Shown here: positions 35,933-47,317 of the stretch, one piece after another
Numbering within the stretch: position 1 is the stretch's first letter
Layout of the letters: each line of letters begins with the position of its first letter
Assembly (NCBI GenBank): GCA_026874595.1
Contig: CM049311.1
Location: 43,775,676 to 43,839,675 of the forward strand
Origin: Sipunculus nudus
Lineage: Eukaryota > Annelida > Sipuncula > Golfingiida > Sipunculidae
DNA length: 64,000 bases
Direction: 5' to 3'
Position numbers and translations under genes: made by a program
The notes under the pieces: model-generated
What the model was told of the DNA's origin: nothing
The model's database searches: none
The model's input: the letters and a program-made list of their open reading frames with translations, nothing else

Positions 35933-36901
35933 TTGATGTTTACTTGACTGAATTCTTCCTTAAACTCTCTGTATTATCCATTTGTCGACTGACAGCTATC
36001 AACTATGGTGCAGGATTCTATACATGACCATGCATGCATATAATTAGGTGGTATGGCCTTTTCACACTAGGCGGCATGGGCGCATTCTATAGTCCGCCTC
36101 AGCCTAAATTAAAAAGTGCGTGTTTATCTTAATATGTTTAAATTTTATCATGGAAAGTTTTCAGTGAACTGCTTGGTAAGCTATAACAAGCTCAGTTAGA
36201 TAACTTTATTCACAATTTATGGCGATGATCTGAACACTGTTTATGTTCTGGTAAAGGCCTGCCGAGATAATGGAAAGCAGAATGATCAAGATCAGAGAAG
36301 TCCATTTTTGGTTGTAAGATTCGACAGTTAACATTTTCAAATACCGTGGCAAGTATCATTTTCTATCCCAAACTTGTTTGAAATATCCATGGAAGGAAAA
36401 TAATGTTTCATTTAATTACACCCTTTTGTCACTTTTTCATAAAAATTTAGGTTTCGTTAATTTATTTTGTGGGACGTATTTTGCTCCTTGAAAAATGAAT
36501 GCTTTTTCCAAGACTAAAGTAGCCTAGTCACTTCAGTCTTGATCGAAACTAGGTTTAGATAAGACTTTTAAGAGGATTTTAGGGAAACACTAAGTCAATC
36601 TTTATCGGCTTGGGATACCTTGACATAATTTCACGCCCTAAAAATCATCAAGTGAGGTTGTGAAAATAACTGTCAAATATGGTATATTAAACATAAAGTC
36701 TATTAACATCAAATCAGCTGGCAAGTCTGGTAAATTCAAAATGAACTTAAATACACTTGTAAGAATTTCAGTTTATCATATTGCTATGTTCATGATAATT
36801 CAGTAAATCCTTACTGATCATATTGTTACATTTCGTCAGGAAATGAATAAAAATATAGAACACCCCAGACTTTATAACTGTTTTAACAAAGTGCAAATAT
36901 A
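35933..36901. other. unassigned intron sequence
   Basis: No recognised repeat or coding frame. AT-rich throughout. Confidence 0.5.
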
Positions 36902-36960
36902 ACAAGGGACCCATGGGTCACTGTGCTCAGCTGAAGTTGACCTTGAAGGTAAAAATCTAA
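36902..36960 (+). repeat. family II 5' stub
   Basis: ACAAGGGACCCATGGGTCACTG with GCTCAGCTGAAGTTGACCTT, as in the stub at 9238, then unrelated sequence. Confidence 0.65.
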
Positions 36961-37827
36961 AATAATATAAAATGGAGATAGTCTAAGAGGAAAAGGTAAT
37001 ATAGGTCATAGAATGATGGGAGTTACAACACCTTACGCTCTTTACACAGCGCTTTAACTATGGGCCTAATGCCTATATGGTAAGCGCTGTTTGTTATGAC
37101 CTCGTATCCTGAATTGCTACACCAGAGGGGAGCACTGTATTTTTGTCCAATCAGATGAAACCTTGTGCTAGAAGACACGGCCAAGCGAGGAATACACAGA
37201 GCCAATCATGTTCATTTTGTTTTGGGTGACAGCTCATCGTCCTGGTAACCGTCTGAACAGGCCACAGGCTCGGACAGAATTGCCACAGACATGGTTTGAT
37301 TAGGGCCTTAGGCACATATGATGCCCGGTCGGCGAGCTGTAATTCAAACGAAACGTAACAACAAAGGCTGCGTGCACACCTCGCTGGCTGGTTTTAGTTC
37401 TGCAGACAACAGATACATGGCTACGCTAACACCGTCATACTGTCAGACCGAATCGGTCGATGATGCGAGAATGCAGAGGGAGCAATTAAAATTCGACCAT
37501 TATCTGTCTTCAAACGGCGCTTGAAGCGCAGCTATGGGCGGAGCCAGGATGCCTATCGAGTGTTTGTTTATTGGCATCTGGTTGGCTGCTTGTCACATCA
37601 TACGCTTGTGTTTTTCAGCGGACAACGAAGCGCCATCTGGTGTCTAAATATATCATAAACGGTCAAAGCTGGCAGCGTGAAAATCAGTTGCTTCTTTAGA
37701 AGCGTAAGATTTCCGCTGCCTCGGGAGCGTACAACATCTCTGCATTATTATAGTGAATATCCATAGGATTTTCATTTAACAATGCTTACAGGATAAAATA
37801 GTTAATTCACAATTACTTAATATTTAA
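36961..37827. other. unassigned stretch, GC- and CpG-richer than its surroundings
   Basis: From about 37020 to 37720 the base composition shifts, with CpG-containing words such as GCCCGGTCGGCGAGC and TGGGCGGAGCC. A plus frame (37318-37524, 68 codons) and a minus frame (37023-37205) are open, but neither has a recognised domain. CTTACGCTCTT (37033) is roughly inverted as AGAAGCGTAAG (37699), so an inserted element is possible; an intronic promoter or CpG island is the alternative. Confidence 0.4.
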
Positions 37828-38985
37828 ACAAGGCTTACAGGCCTAATGCGAACCTGTGCAATGGTTTATACACCAGGTATAATGCTTCAATGTTGGGCCA
37901 TTACTTTTCAAGTAGGCCTACATGTCTTGTGTACAACAAGGTATCAGAGATGTAAACTTATGCCCAATATCAGGCTGATATCCCTCCTGGGAAATAAGCA
38001 GGGACATACACTGTGCATAAATTATTGTAGGTGGCGCCACTATTCTTGTATATGACAAAGCTTTACAATATGTAAAAATTTGCCCAAATTCAGGCTGATA
38101 TATCAATTTCCTCTGGAGAAATAAGCAGGCACATACACTGTGCAAAAGTCATTGTAGGTGGCGACACCTGTCTTGTGAACAAGAAAGCCATCACAGACAG
38201 GCAAATATATCAGGCCAATACATCAAACTTCTCGAGTTTGATGCACTGGGCTGACCAAGCTTAGGTGAGAAAAGCAGTTGTCCCGAGTGAACTGTGACAA
38301 ATTGCTGGCTAAAGCTACTGCACTGAGTGAACTCTTGACCTGCACTTGGCTAGACTGAGTGAACTTGTGACCTGTACCTGGCTGCACTGAGTGACCTGTT
38401 GCATAATCTGACACAGCTGGCAGTCTGCCAAAGCTATAAATAGATCAAGGATGAACTTTGGTGCCAAATCTGATGCAGTGGGCAGTCTACCAAAGCTATA
38501 AATAGAATCCAGCCAACGCACTGAGTGAGCTCTTCACCTAAGAGTGACGCACTGGCACTTCCCGTTAATACTGGTTACAAGTGCATTGGGTGGTGTGTAG
38601 TCTGAGGCTTATATTGTAGAAACTCTCACTGAATGGCTCTCGGACTCAATATATGGCAGGGCCTTATAATATTGAGTTTGATTAAATCAGGCTAGTGATC
38701 AACATCTGCATAAAATTTGGTGATGATAGCTCCAGCCGTTTTCTGAGATTGAAATTTTTAGAATGCTATTTTGGCCAAATGAGTTCAGCTTCCTGTAATT
38801 TAGAAACAAGTGACCCATGGGTCATGACGCTCAGCTGACTGGGAAGAGATTCACTAAAGGAAATTTTATCATCAGAATGGTAGATACCCATTCAACTGAA
38901 GCATCAAACAGATTAACCAACAGGCCAAGATTTAGTCTGTATTTATATATCTCAAAAATAGAGAAGAAATATGTAAACTTTAACA

Positions 38986-40145
38986 ACTAGAATACGGGTT
39001 GCCGACAAGTGACTACGTGTATCTACCAAAATCAGAGTGGGACGGTTGAAGTGAGGCATGGATTGAGTGGCAAAAGGAAATAGAGTGAGGTATGTTGCAT
39101 ATTAGCATGGATGTCTGCAGCCTAAATGTGTATGTAGGTTGTGCCACCTACCACAAATCCAGAAAGCTGTCCAATTTGTATACATATGCAAAATTTTAGG
39201 CAGAAAAGTCAAACCACTTCATGTATATGAGTGATTTTAGCCAACGGCAGACAAACAGACAGACGCTGTGCAAAAATGGTTGCAGGTGGCTCCTCCAGTT
39301 TTGTGTATGATAAAGACCTATGTGAGATCTATACACATGCAAAATTTTGGCCCAATCGTTCAAACGGTTCCAGAGATATGAGCTCGGATGTCTGCATCAT
39401 AAACTAGAATGTAGGTGGCGCCACCTGTCATAAAATCAAGAAAGCTATCCAGGATGTATAAAACTGCAAAAGTTTAGGCAGTCAAACCACTGCCGAGATA
39501 TGAGTGACATTATCCCACGCAGAAAACAGACAGACGCTGTGCAAAAATGGTTGCAGGTGGCGCCACCAGTTTTGCGTATGATAAAGAGCTATGTGAGATC
39601 TATACAAATGCAAAATTTTGGCCCAATCGGTCAAACGGTTCCTGAGATATGAGCTTGGATGTGATCAGCGTGAACGTGAATGTAGGTGGCGCCATCTGTC
39701 ATAAAATCAAGAAAGCTATCCTGGATGTATATGCATGCCGAATTTCAGGTGAATTAGTCATTTCACTGCAGAGATATGAGTGATTTTAACCCAAGGCAGA
39801 TGAACAGATGGACACATGGTTACAGGTGGCGCCACCATTTTTATGTTATAAAGCAATCCAAGGGCTTCATTTGTGTAAATTTTATTTCCTGATTGGTCAA
39901 TCGGTTCCGGAGATATAAGGGTTTATGTGTGGAAACAGACGCACAAATGGACGCTGGATAGAGGGGAAAGGTCAGAGATCAACACAAATTAGTTAGGCAC
40001 TAGTTCACATGTGACTCGATAATTGGTGTAAGTTTCGGAAAAATCGGTCCATTTTTATCAGAGGAGCTCTCTGGATACAAACGTGGCGGCGGCGGAGGAA
40101 CCCGGTCGAAACATAGTATCTGCAAAACTTCGTTTTGGAGGATAC
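38986..40145 (+). mobile_element. family III element, complete
   Basis: Start ACTAGAATACGGG, end GGAGGATAC. Its terminal hairpin is worn (GTATCTGC with GGAGGATAC). Core units are about 271 bp with exact palindromes at 39414, 39556 and 39835. The flanks TCTCAAAAATAGAGAAG (left) and AAAAATACAGGTGG (right) rejoin as the 338-bp family II unit, which fixes the borders within a few bases. Confidence 0.8.
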
Positions 40146-40184
40146 AAAAATACAGGTGGTTCCACCAGTCTGCAGAAACTAATA

Positions 40185-42784
40185 ACAAGGGACCTATGGG
40201 TCACGACGCTCAGCTGTTATATATGATAAAAAAATATTATTTAGAAATGAGGCACATGCTGGTTTTGTGTGGTAATAAATATAAGCTGTATTATGAGTTG
40301 TTGTTGTTTAGCTTATGTATGATTTTGATAGTACCTTTGGAGACAGGGAAGAGGATTGATTTCATTTATTTTATTAACAAATGGAGTACTATTGTCACAC
40401 AGATTTTGACTTGGCCATATAACTTATAAGCAGAACATATAATATAAGAGTTTAACTATTTATTAAAAAAATACAAATATTGTCTCAAATATAATTTTTA
40501 TTAAAAATAATAAGATAATCATATGATTTTTTAAAATGAAATATAACTGATATGATTATTAAAATAATATTAAAGAATATATTCATGAATGCATTCATGA
40601 ATACATTTTGAAAGTATTTGCACGAGTATTCATATATTTTCATTTTTACCTGAATTCCCATTCTTTATGCAAGAAATTTTATAATGGAGTACAAAATCAT
40701 ATTCGTATTTAAATACAATTACAAAGTATTTGCACCATGTCTGGAATTTATTCAGTTTTCACCAAACAATGATGTTGAGAATCCAGAATATACAAAATTC
40801 ACACATTTAAATAATGATCATAAGTACCTGGTTTTATGGCTTTTATTTATATTAAAAAATAACTGTAAAAAAATTCATTTTGGACTAATTTCACATCAAT
40901 GTACACACTAGACACAGCAGGAATCTAGATTAATATTATCAACTGCATCTTTGTCTAATTTCCTTCATATGATCCGTAATGATTAGTAATTAATAATATG
41001 ATTTACTTCTTTATCATTAAAACTGAACTGAAAAATACCATAGGTGACTGCATGGTGTTATTTGGAATATGTGACATTCTACCCATCGATACAAGATTCT
41101 TATATCACCAGTAACTGCAAGTTAATTTCCTGTTATTATAAACTAACAAATTCCTTTTCTATTTTCTTTAATTTGTTATTAAAAACCAATAAAAATTTAT
41201 TAATTTATTGTTTTTTGTTATGTTCTTGGTTAAAACTACTAGATGAGTTGGGTTGGACACCTGGATCAACTGTCGCTTGCCATAAGCTGCCTGGATTCCA
41301 TGTTTGCCTCGCCTCAAGCGTGCATAATTTGATGAAAGGTCAACAAGGTCAACATACAGGTGACTCAAGAAGGGCTGGAGAGAGCCAAAGTCTGACAGGG
41401 TCTCATAAAAAACATTAATAAAAGCTACAATTTTTGGCCAATTTCTTTCAGCTTTCTAAACTAAAAAGCTGAAATGCTTATGTGTGCATGATATGAAAAT
41501 TATATCAACAGTGCTCATGGGAAACAAACGTGCCATGGTCACAGTTGGGCAAAATTAAAGGTACTAATTTTATATTTATACTAAATAAAATTTGAAAAAT
41601 TCAGAACTAATTTTGGGTATTCAATTGAATCTTGATTAAATAATGTTACATCCCTGACAAAAAAATCTCTAGCTTCAGCAATGCTCTTGTTAAGGGAGTA
41701 AATATATTTCTTGATTTTTTACAAAGTGCATTATGTTTGGGCCCATAACTTAAAACAATTACACAATACTGACATCATTCTGGCATATGCATAGAGAATG
41801 AAAAATATGTATATTATTTATGATTAAAGTCAGATCAGTGGTTTTGATATTAGGCAGTCTTGAAGTGTAACAATGGGTTTTAAATGGAAAAATGAAGTTT
41901 TTCATTAATATCTCGAATGTCCTAGTGACCAAATTCTTGGCATGGTAAGGCATTTTGGAGACATCTAACTGTATGCCGAATTTAAGGAACTTAGAGCTGA
42001 AGCTGGGGAGCTGAGCTCTTGCAAACTGCATAACACTAGCTTGATGTAAACAATATGTTACATGGTGCTTGAAAACTTGAATAAAATCTACAGTTTTTGA
42101 TCAACTGGTTTCAAATTTTTGGTGTTAACAGTTGAAATGCTAACAAAAACATGCTGTGAAAATTAAATCCACAGTACTTACAGGGAAAAAATGTGCCATG
42201 GTCAAAGTTGGGCAAAATTTAAGGTACCAATTTTTTATTTTTATTAATATTTTAAAAAATTTAAAAGATTTTCATCTAATTTTGGGTATACAATTTAATT
42301 TTGATTAATTAAAGTTATATTACTGGAAAAAAGGTCCATAGCATTAACATTTTTTGTGTTAAGTGATCAAATATCTTTTCTGATTTTTTACAAAATGCAT
42401 TATGTTAGGGCCCATAACTTTTTTAAATTAAATAATACAGACATAATTTCTGGCATGTACATAGGAACTACATAGAGGAATATTTATGGTAAATATGAGG
42501 TAAAACAGATGAGTGGTTTTGATATTAGGCAGTCCTGAAGTGTGAAAATAGGTTTTTAATAAAAAATTGAGGTTTTTCCTTAATTTCTCAAAGGAACGAA
42601 GTTGCAAACACCCAGTTTTCAGCTTGGTAGGAGATCTTGGGGACATCTAACATTATGCCGAATTTTGGATTCCTAGGTCTTACGGTTTCAAAACGTGCCA
42701 CATCTACGGACGGACGGACGGACGGACGACGGACAATGGACCACGACTATAGCTCAGATGACTTATAGTCAGCTGAGCTAAAAA
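40185..42784 (+). mobile_element. family II-B element, complete and young
   Basis: Start ACAAGGGACCTATGGGTCA with GCTCAGCTG; end GTCAGCTGAGCTAAAAA, preceded by a GACGG tract (42709-42735) and the TGACT-TAT-AGTCA hairpin. It is very similar to 54769-57403 over its whole length. The flanks (CAGTCTGCAGAAACTAATA and AACACTTAATGGTCAATAT) rejoin as the 338-bp unit with no visible target duplication; the A residues at the border may be shared. The 77-codon frame near its start is not called a gene. Confidence 0.85.
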
Positions 42785-45146
42785 CACTTAATGGTCAATA
42801 TTCATGCAAAGAATCATGATCATCTCCGCATTAGTTGTTCAGATACTTCAGCTTTTGTATCAAATTGTCCATTATTCTGAGGGATACTTCAGAGTCTTAT
42901 AGCTTGAAGGATATGGGTAACAAAGACCTAATTTCAAGTTTCCACAGGCACTCTTCATGGGCCTCCTTGCATGACAAGAATGAAGTTTCTAGGTCCAGTT
43001 GTTGCAATTTGTGCCCTGTTGACAGATAACCACATCTTAAAAGGTCTCAAAAAAAGAGAAAAAAAATTCGTAAAAATTTGAAAAAAAAGAGGTGGCGCAC
43101 CCAGTCTGCAGAAACCGTTGGAACAGCTCATGATCAATAATGTATGCCAAAAATCATGACCATCAGTGTTGTAGTTATTGAGATACTGCACTTTTTGTAT
43201 CAAATTTTCCATTATTCTGGGGGGTATTTTGGAGCCATACAGCCTAAAGAATATGGGTAACAGAGACCTAATTTCAGGTTTCCATGGAGAATTTTCATGG
43301 GTTTCCCTGTGTGTCAAGAATGAAGATTCTAGGTCCAGTTTTTATGATTTGTGCCCTGTTAACAGATGTTCATATCTTTAAAGGTCTCAAAAATAGAGAA
43401 AAAATTCGTAAAAAAACCCGAACAAATACAGGTTGTGCCACCAGTCTGCAGGAACTGATGGAACACCTCTTGATCAGTATGTATGCCAAAAATCATGACC
43501 ATCAGTGATGTAGTTATTGAGATATTGAAGTTTTTGTTTGAAATTTTTTACTACTCTGGGGGGTACTTTGGGGCAACATAGCTCGAAGGATATGGGTAAC
43601 AGAGACCTAATTTCTGGTTTACATGGAGATTTTTCATAGGTCTCTCAGTGTATCGAGAATGAAGATTCTAGGTGCAGTCGTTACGATTTGTGCCACGCTC
43701 ACAGATGACAGCATCCTTAAAGGTTTCAAAAATAGAGGAAAAAATCGTAAAAAATCAAACAATACAGGTGGCTCCACCAGTCTGCAGTAACTGATGGAAC
43801 ATCTCATGATCAATATGTATGCCAAAAATCATGACCATCAGTGATGTAGTTGTTGAGATATTGAAGTTTTTGTATGAAATTTGTGACTACTCTGGGGGGT
43901 ACTATGGGGCCCCATATCTCGATGGATATGGGTAACAGAGACCTAATTTCTCGTTTCCATGGAGACTTTTCATAGGTCTCTCAGTGTGTCGAGAATGAAG
44001 ATTCTAGGTGCAGTCGTTACGATTTATGCGACGTTAACAGATGACAGCATCCTTAAAGGTCTCAAAAATAGAGGAAGAAATCGTAAAAAAAATCAAACAA
44101 TATAGGTGGCTCCACCAGTCTGCAGGAACTGATGGAACATCTCATGATCAATATGTATGCCAAAAATCATGACCATCAGTGATGTAGTTATTGAGATATT
44201 GAAGTTTTTGTATGAAATTTTTGACTACTCTGGGGTGGTACTTTGGGGCCCCATAGCTCAAAGGATATGGGTAACAGAGACCTAATTTCTGGTTTCCAAG
44301 GAGATTTTTCATGGACCTCTCAGTGTGTCAAGAATTAAGATTCTAGGTCCAGTCTTAACGATTTGTGCCTTGTTAACAGATGGTCACATTTTGAAAGGTC
44401 TCAAAAATAGAGAAAAAAAAATCGTAAAAAATTGAACGATACAGGTGGCGCCACCAGTCTGCAGGAAGTGATGGAACATCTCATGATCAATATGTATGCC
44501 AAAAATCATGACCCTCAGTCAAGTATTTAATGAGATATTGGAGTTTTTGTATGAAATTTTTTACTTTTCTGGGGGGTTTTTTCGGGCCCCATAGCTCGAA
44601 GAATATGGGTAACAGAGACCTAATTTCTGGTTTCCATGGAGACTTTTCATAGGTCTCTCAGTGTCTAGAGAATGAAGATTCTAGGTCCAGTCGTTACGAT
44701 TTGTGCCATGCTAACAGATGTTCACATTTTTAAAGGTATCAAAAATATAGAAAAAAATTCGTAAAAAATTGAACGATACAGGTGGCGCCACCAGTCTTCA
44801 GGAACTGATGGAACATCTCATGATCAATATGTATGCCAAAAATCATGACCATCAGTCATGTAGTTAATGAGATATTGAAGGTTTTGTATGAAATTTTTAC
44901 TTTTCTTGGGGTACTTTGGGGCCCAAAGCTCGAAGGATATGGGTAACAGAGACCTAATTTATGGTTTCCAAGGAGATTTTTCATGGACCTCTCAGAATCT
45001 CAAGTAACAAGTTTCTAGGTCCAGCGGTTACGATTTGTGCCTGGTTAACGGACACATGGACAGACGGACAGACGGACGGACAGATGGACGACGGACAAAG
45101 AGTGATCGCTATAGCTCAGATGACTTTCAGTCAGCTGAGCTAAAAA
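42785..45146 (+). repeat. tandem array of seven units of about 338 bp
   Basis: The anchor AATCATGA occurs at 42812, 43152, 43491, 43827, 44165, 44504 and 44841, spacings of 336 to 340. Each unit has an AGGTGGCTCCACC/AGGTGGCGCCACC palindrome followed by AGTCTGCAGGAACTGATGG, and GGTAACAGAGACCTAATTTC. Only the last unit carries the GACGG microsatellite and the element tail. This is the core of the family II element that starts at 38806. Confidence 0.9.
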
Positions 45147-45598
45147 TCATTCAACTGGAACCATTCAAACGAATTTGAGATGTTTCAGGGATTATTTCTG
45201 TGCAATATTGAACAATCTGGCTGGCCAGTTTCAGAGAAGAAGATTTAAAAGTTTTTTTATTTTTTCCTATAAAAATAAAATCAATCCTACAGAGTTTATA
45301 AGATGACTGACTTTTTGCACAAAATTTGGTGAAGCTAGCTCCTGCTGTTTTGAAATAGTATGGGTTAATGTACAGACAACGGAGACAGTTGACTGATAAT
45401 GCCAAACCATCACATAAACTCACAGGTTCGCTAAAAAGGATAAATGATTATTTAATATTTTCTTGAAGCATTTGTCAAATTTTGTGCATAAAAATTACTG
45501 AAAGACAGTGAATAACAAGCTCTATTAATTACAGTGTCCACAACACCAAAAGTTAAAGGCCACCAAAATCACCATGGACCTGGCCTTAAATCACATAC

Positions 45599-45677
45599 CT
45601 TATTGCAGAAGTGGCAAACACTTGCCCATTTGAACCAACTCCTAAAACTACTATTGAGGCTACTACCACAATCAAAT
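45599..45677 (-). CDS. KCNQ1: KCNQ1-type potassium channel, S3 exon, version a (3'-proximal)
   Basis: On the minus strand: ...ATCATTTCAG | 79 bp | GTATGTG. The exon starts with two bases of a split codon (G|AT, Asp if the preceding exon ends in G), has 25 whole codons, LIVVVASIVVLGVGSNGQVF then ATSAI, and ends with AG, completed to Arg by the S4 exon. It encodes the S3 helix and the S3-S4 linker. It is nearly the vertebrate KCNQ1 sequence (DLIVVVASMVVLCVGS, from memory), so this is the more conserved member of the pair. An alternative version lies 987 bp upstream with the same length and phases. Confidence 0.95.
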
Positions 45678-46664
45678 CTGAAATGATATAATGCAATGTG
45701 GCAAGATGACTCAACATGCTATGAGTTTGTAAGTACAATCAAATTAGTTGTAACATACCATACTGTATTTTGCACTAGTAATACTTTATAATCTTGCAAG
45801 GGGAGATCAAGAAAATGCATGTCAGATCTAATTGTTTCCATAAGGCTATGATAAGCATGCTCTTTTATTTAAATGGCTTTCTATCATGACAGAGCAATGC
45901 ATAATTTAATACCAGGTTTGCTATAAAGGCAGTAGCCAGGGAATCAGTTACTGGTCTGCAGGTTTTCACTTTTCTTTGAAATACAATATGGTATATATAC
46001 TGCATTAGAAGGATCACTGTTTTCAGGCTTATCACCTGTTGTTCCTTTAATTAAATTTCTATCCTGTCATAGTCTTATTATTACAGAAAAAAGGGAAAGT
46101 AAACCCTTTTCATTTCTCTAATTAAACTTTTTTACACCCCTGAGTTATTCATATAGTTCCAGGTATCCACACATAAAACAGAACAATCTTCTTATCTCTC
46201 AATATGATACCAAGCTTACAGTTTCACACTCACATAAATGAACATACCAATGTGTGTTGTTTAAACATTCCCCTAATTATCACAACAAAGAAGGAAATAA
46301 TTTATGTTTGACTTATTTTGTTTTCTTTACATTAACCCTGCAGTATCAGGTATGAACAGCTGATCCTTCCATTGCAAAGAACAGTCATTTCAAAGCGTGA
46401 AAGACAGTAATGGGTTATGGTCCCTTTGACAGCCAAAGCCATCTGAATGGCCCTGTGTGTCTGTAACATAAAACAGGGCAGTCAACAGTAAATTCAGGTA
46501 CCAATAAAACAGTATACAGCATTTATACAGCATAACTTGATTCAGAAGAAGGCCTGCACAAAGGAAAATGCTCTTTGCACAGATGCAGATCCACTACAGA
46601 CAGCAGCTGATTCGAAACTTGAAGCACATATGAGGATATCATTGACATCAGCATCCATTCTTAC
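45678..46664 (-). other. 987-bp intron between the two alternative S3 exons
   Basis: It is bounded on the minus strand by GTAAGA (after exon b) and TTTCAG (before exon a). Splicing b to a would shift the reading frame, so this interval should normally be removed as part of a larger intron. No insertion is recognised in it. Confidence 0.75.
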
Positions 46665-46743
46665 CTGATGGACGAGGCAGCGAAAACCTGTCCGTTTGAC
46701 CCACATGACAGAACTACCAGTGAGGCAGTTACCACTAAAAAAT
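46665..46743 (-). CDS. KCNQ1: KCNQ1-type potassium channel, alternative S3 exon, version b (5'-proximal)
   Basis: On the minus strand: ...ATTCTTTCAG | 79 bp | GTAAGA. Length and intron phases are identical to version a: AT, 25 codons (FLVVTASLVVLSCGSNGQVF then AASSI), AG. About 16 of 25 residues equal version a; all differences are in the S3 helix or the short linker, and the GSNGQVFA segment is kept. The split first codon keeps Asp in both versions. The frame is open, with conservative changes and intact splice sites, which argues for selection rather than a dead duplicate. Version b departs from the usual KCNQ1 sequence mid-helix (VVTAS, LSCGS). Confidence 0.9.
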
Positions 46744-47317
46744 CTGAAAGAATATTGCATCCAACAATCTACCCTGTAGCTAAATATAGAAATACCTTTA
46801 CATTGTGTCAACAGATCTGAGCAAAATACTGACACATCTAAGCAAAATAATTATTGATTTAAGTATCAAAATTTGGTAAAGACCTGTAAAGCAATACCCG
46901 TTTAGAATAATTACAACAGAATCACTTTAACACTTACACCTATGTTTTAGTCACAGGTTTCATGCTTCCAGAAAAGAATGTCATGACTTTTTCAGGACAT
47001 TTTCATGACCTTTAATAAATTTTCATGACATTTTACCATTCATTTTGATATGTAACTGTTACATACAAAACAGGCAATAAAGATCATCTATCAACATTTA
47101 CAAATGCAGAAATGAGGGTCATAATTAATTATATATTTCTGGCATAGAAGATGCAATAGTAACACCAGACTGGGCATACCCCCTTTTAAGATAGGCATCC
47201 TTTTTCTGAAGCATATATTAATACACTACAAAGTACAGTCCACCAGGATCAAGATCACCAACTTTTTTACTTTTTTGACAAATTGGTTGAACAATTTGTA
47301 TATCAAATTTGAGTGTA

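Larger units (their letters stand above)
38806..45146 (+). mobile_element. family II element with 338-bp tandem core, interrupted twice
   Basis: Start ACAAGTGACCCATGGGTCATG. GCTCAGCTGACT at 38829-38840 is the perfect reverse complement of AGTCAGCTGAGC at 45129-45140 (12 of 12). Its first core unit is split by the family III copy 38986-40145 and again by the II-B copy at 40185. Without the insertions it would be about 2.6 kb: start, seven core units, a GACGG tract (about 45050-45105), hairpin and end. Confidence 0.8.
37828..45437 (+). mobile_element. family I element, complete ends, hosting a three-level nest
   Basis: Start ACAAGGCTTACAGGCCTAA. GCGAACCTGTG at 37848-37858 is the perfect reverse complement of CACAGGTTCGC at 45421-45431. 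Its own sequence occupies only 37828-38805 and 45147-45437. The two parts join at TTCCTGTAATTTAG and AAATCATTCAACTGG, matching uninterrupted copies (CTTCCTGTAACTCGG then CCAAAAATCACTGAAC, for example near 12775). Everything between is later insertion. Confidence 0.8.
31193..45598 (-). other. intron of the KCNQ1-type gene (about 14.4 kb)
   Basis: It runs between the 3'-proximal S3 exon donor (GTATGT) and the S4 acceptor (TTTCAG). Its contents are listed separately: two large family I nests, some unassigned DNA and a CpG-richer stretch. Confidence 0.85.
45438..47317. other. element-poor island around the duplicated S3 exons
   Basis: About 1.9 kb with none of the family I-III motifs and no repeat found elsewhere in the window. 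It contains both S3 exons, the 987-bp intron between them and about 570 bp beyond the upstream exon. Pyrimidine-rich and purine-rich stretches lie around the exons on the minus strand, but no obvious complementary docking sequences can be named by eye. Confidence 0.6.

Noticed and set aside
42785-45146. CRISPR-like array
   Set aside because: Units of about 338 bp are similar along their whole length with no spacer/repeat alternation, and the context is a eukaryotic intron.
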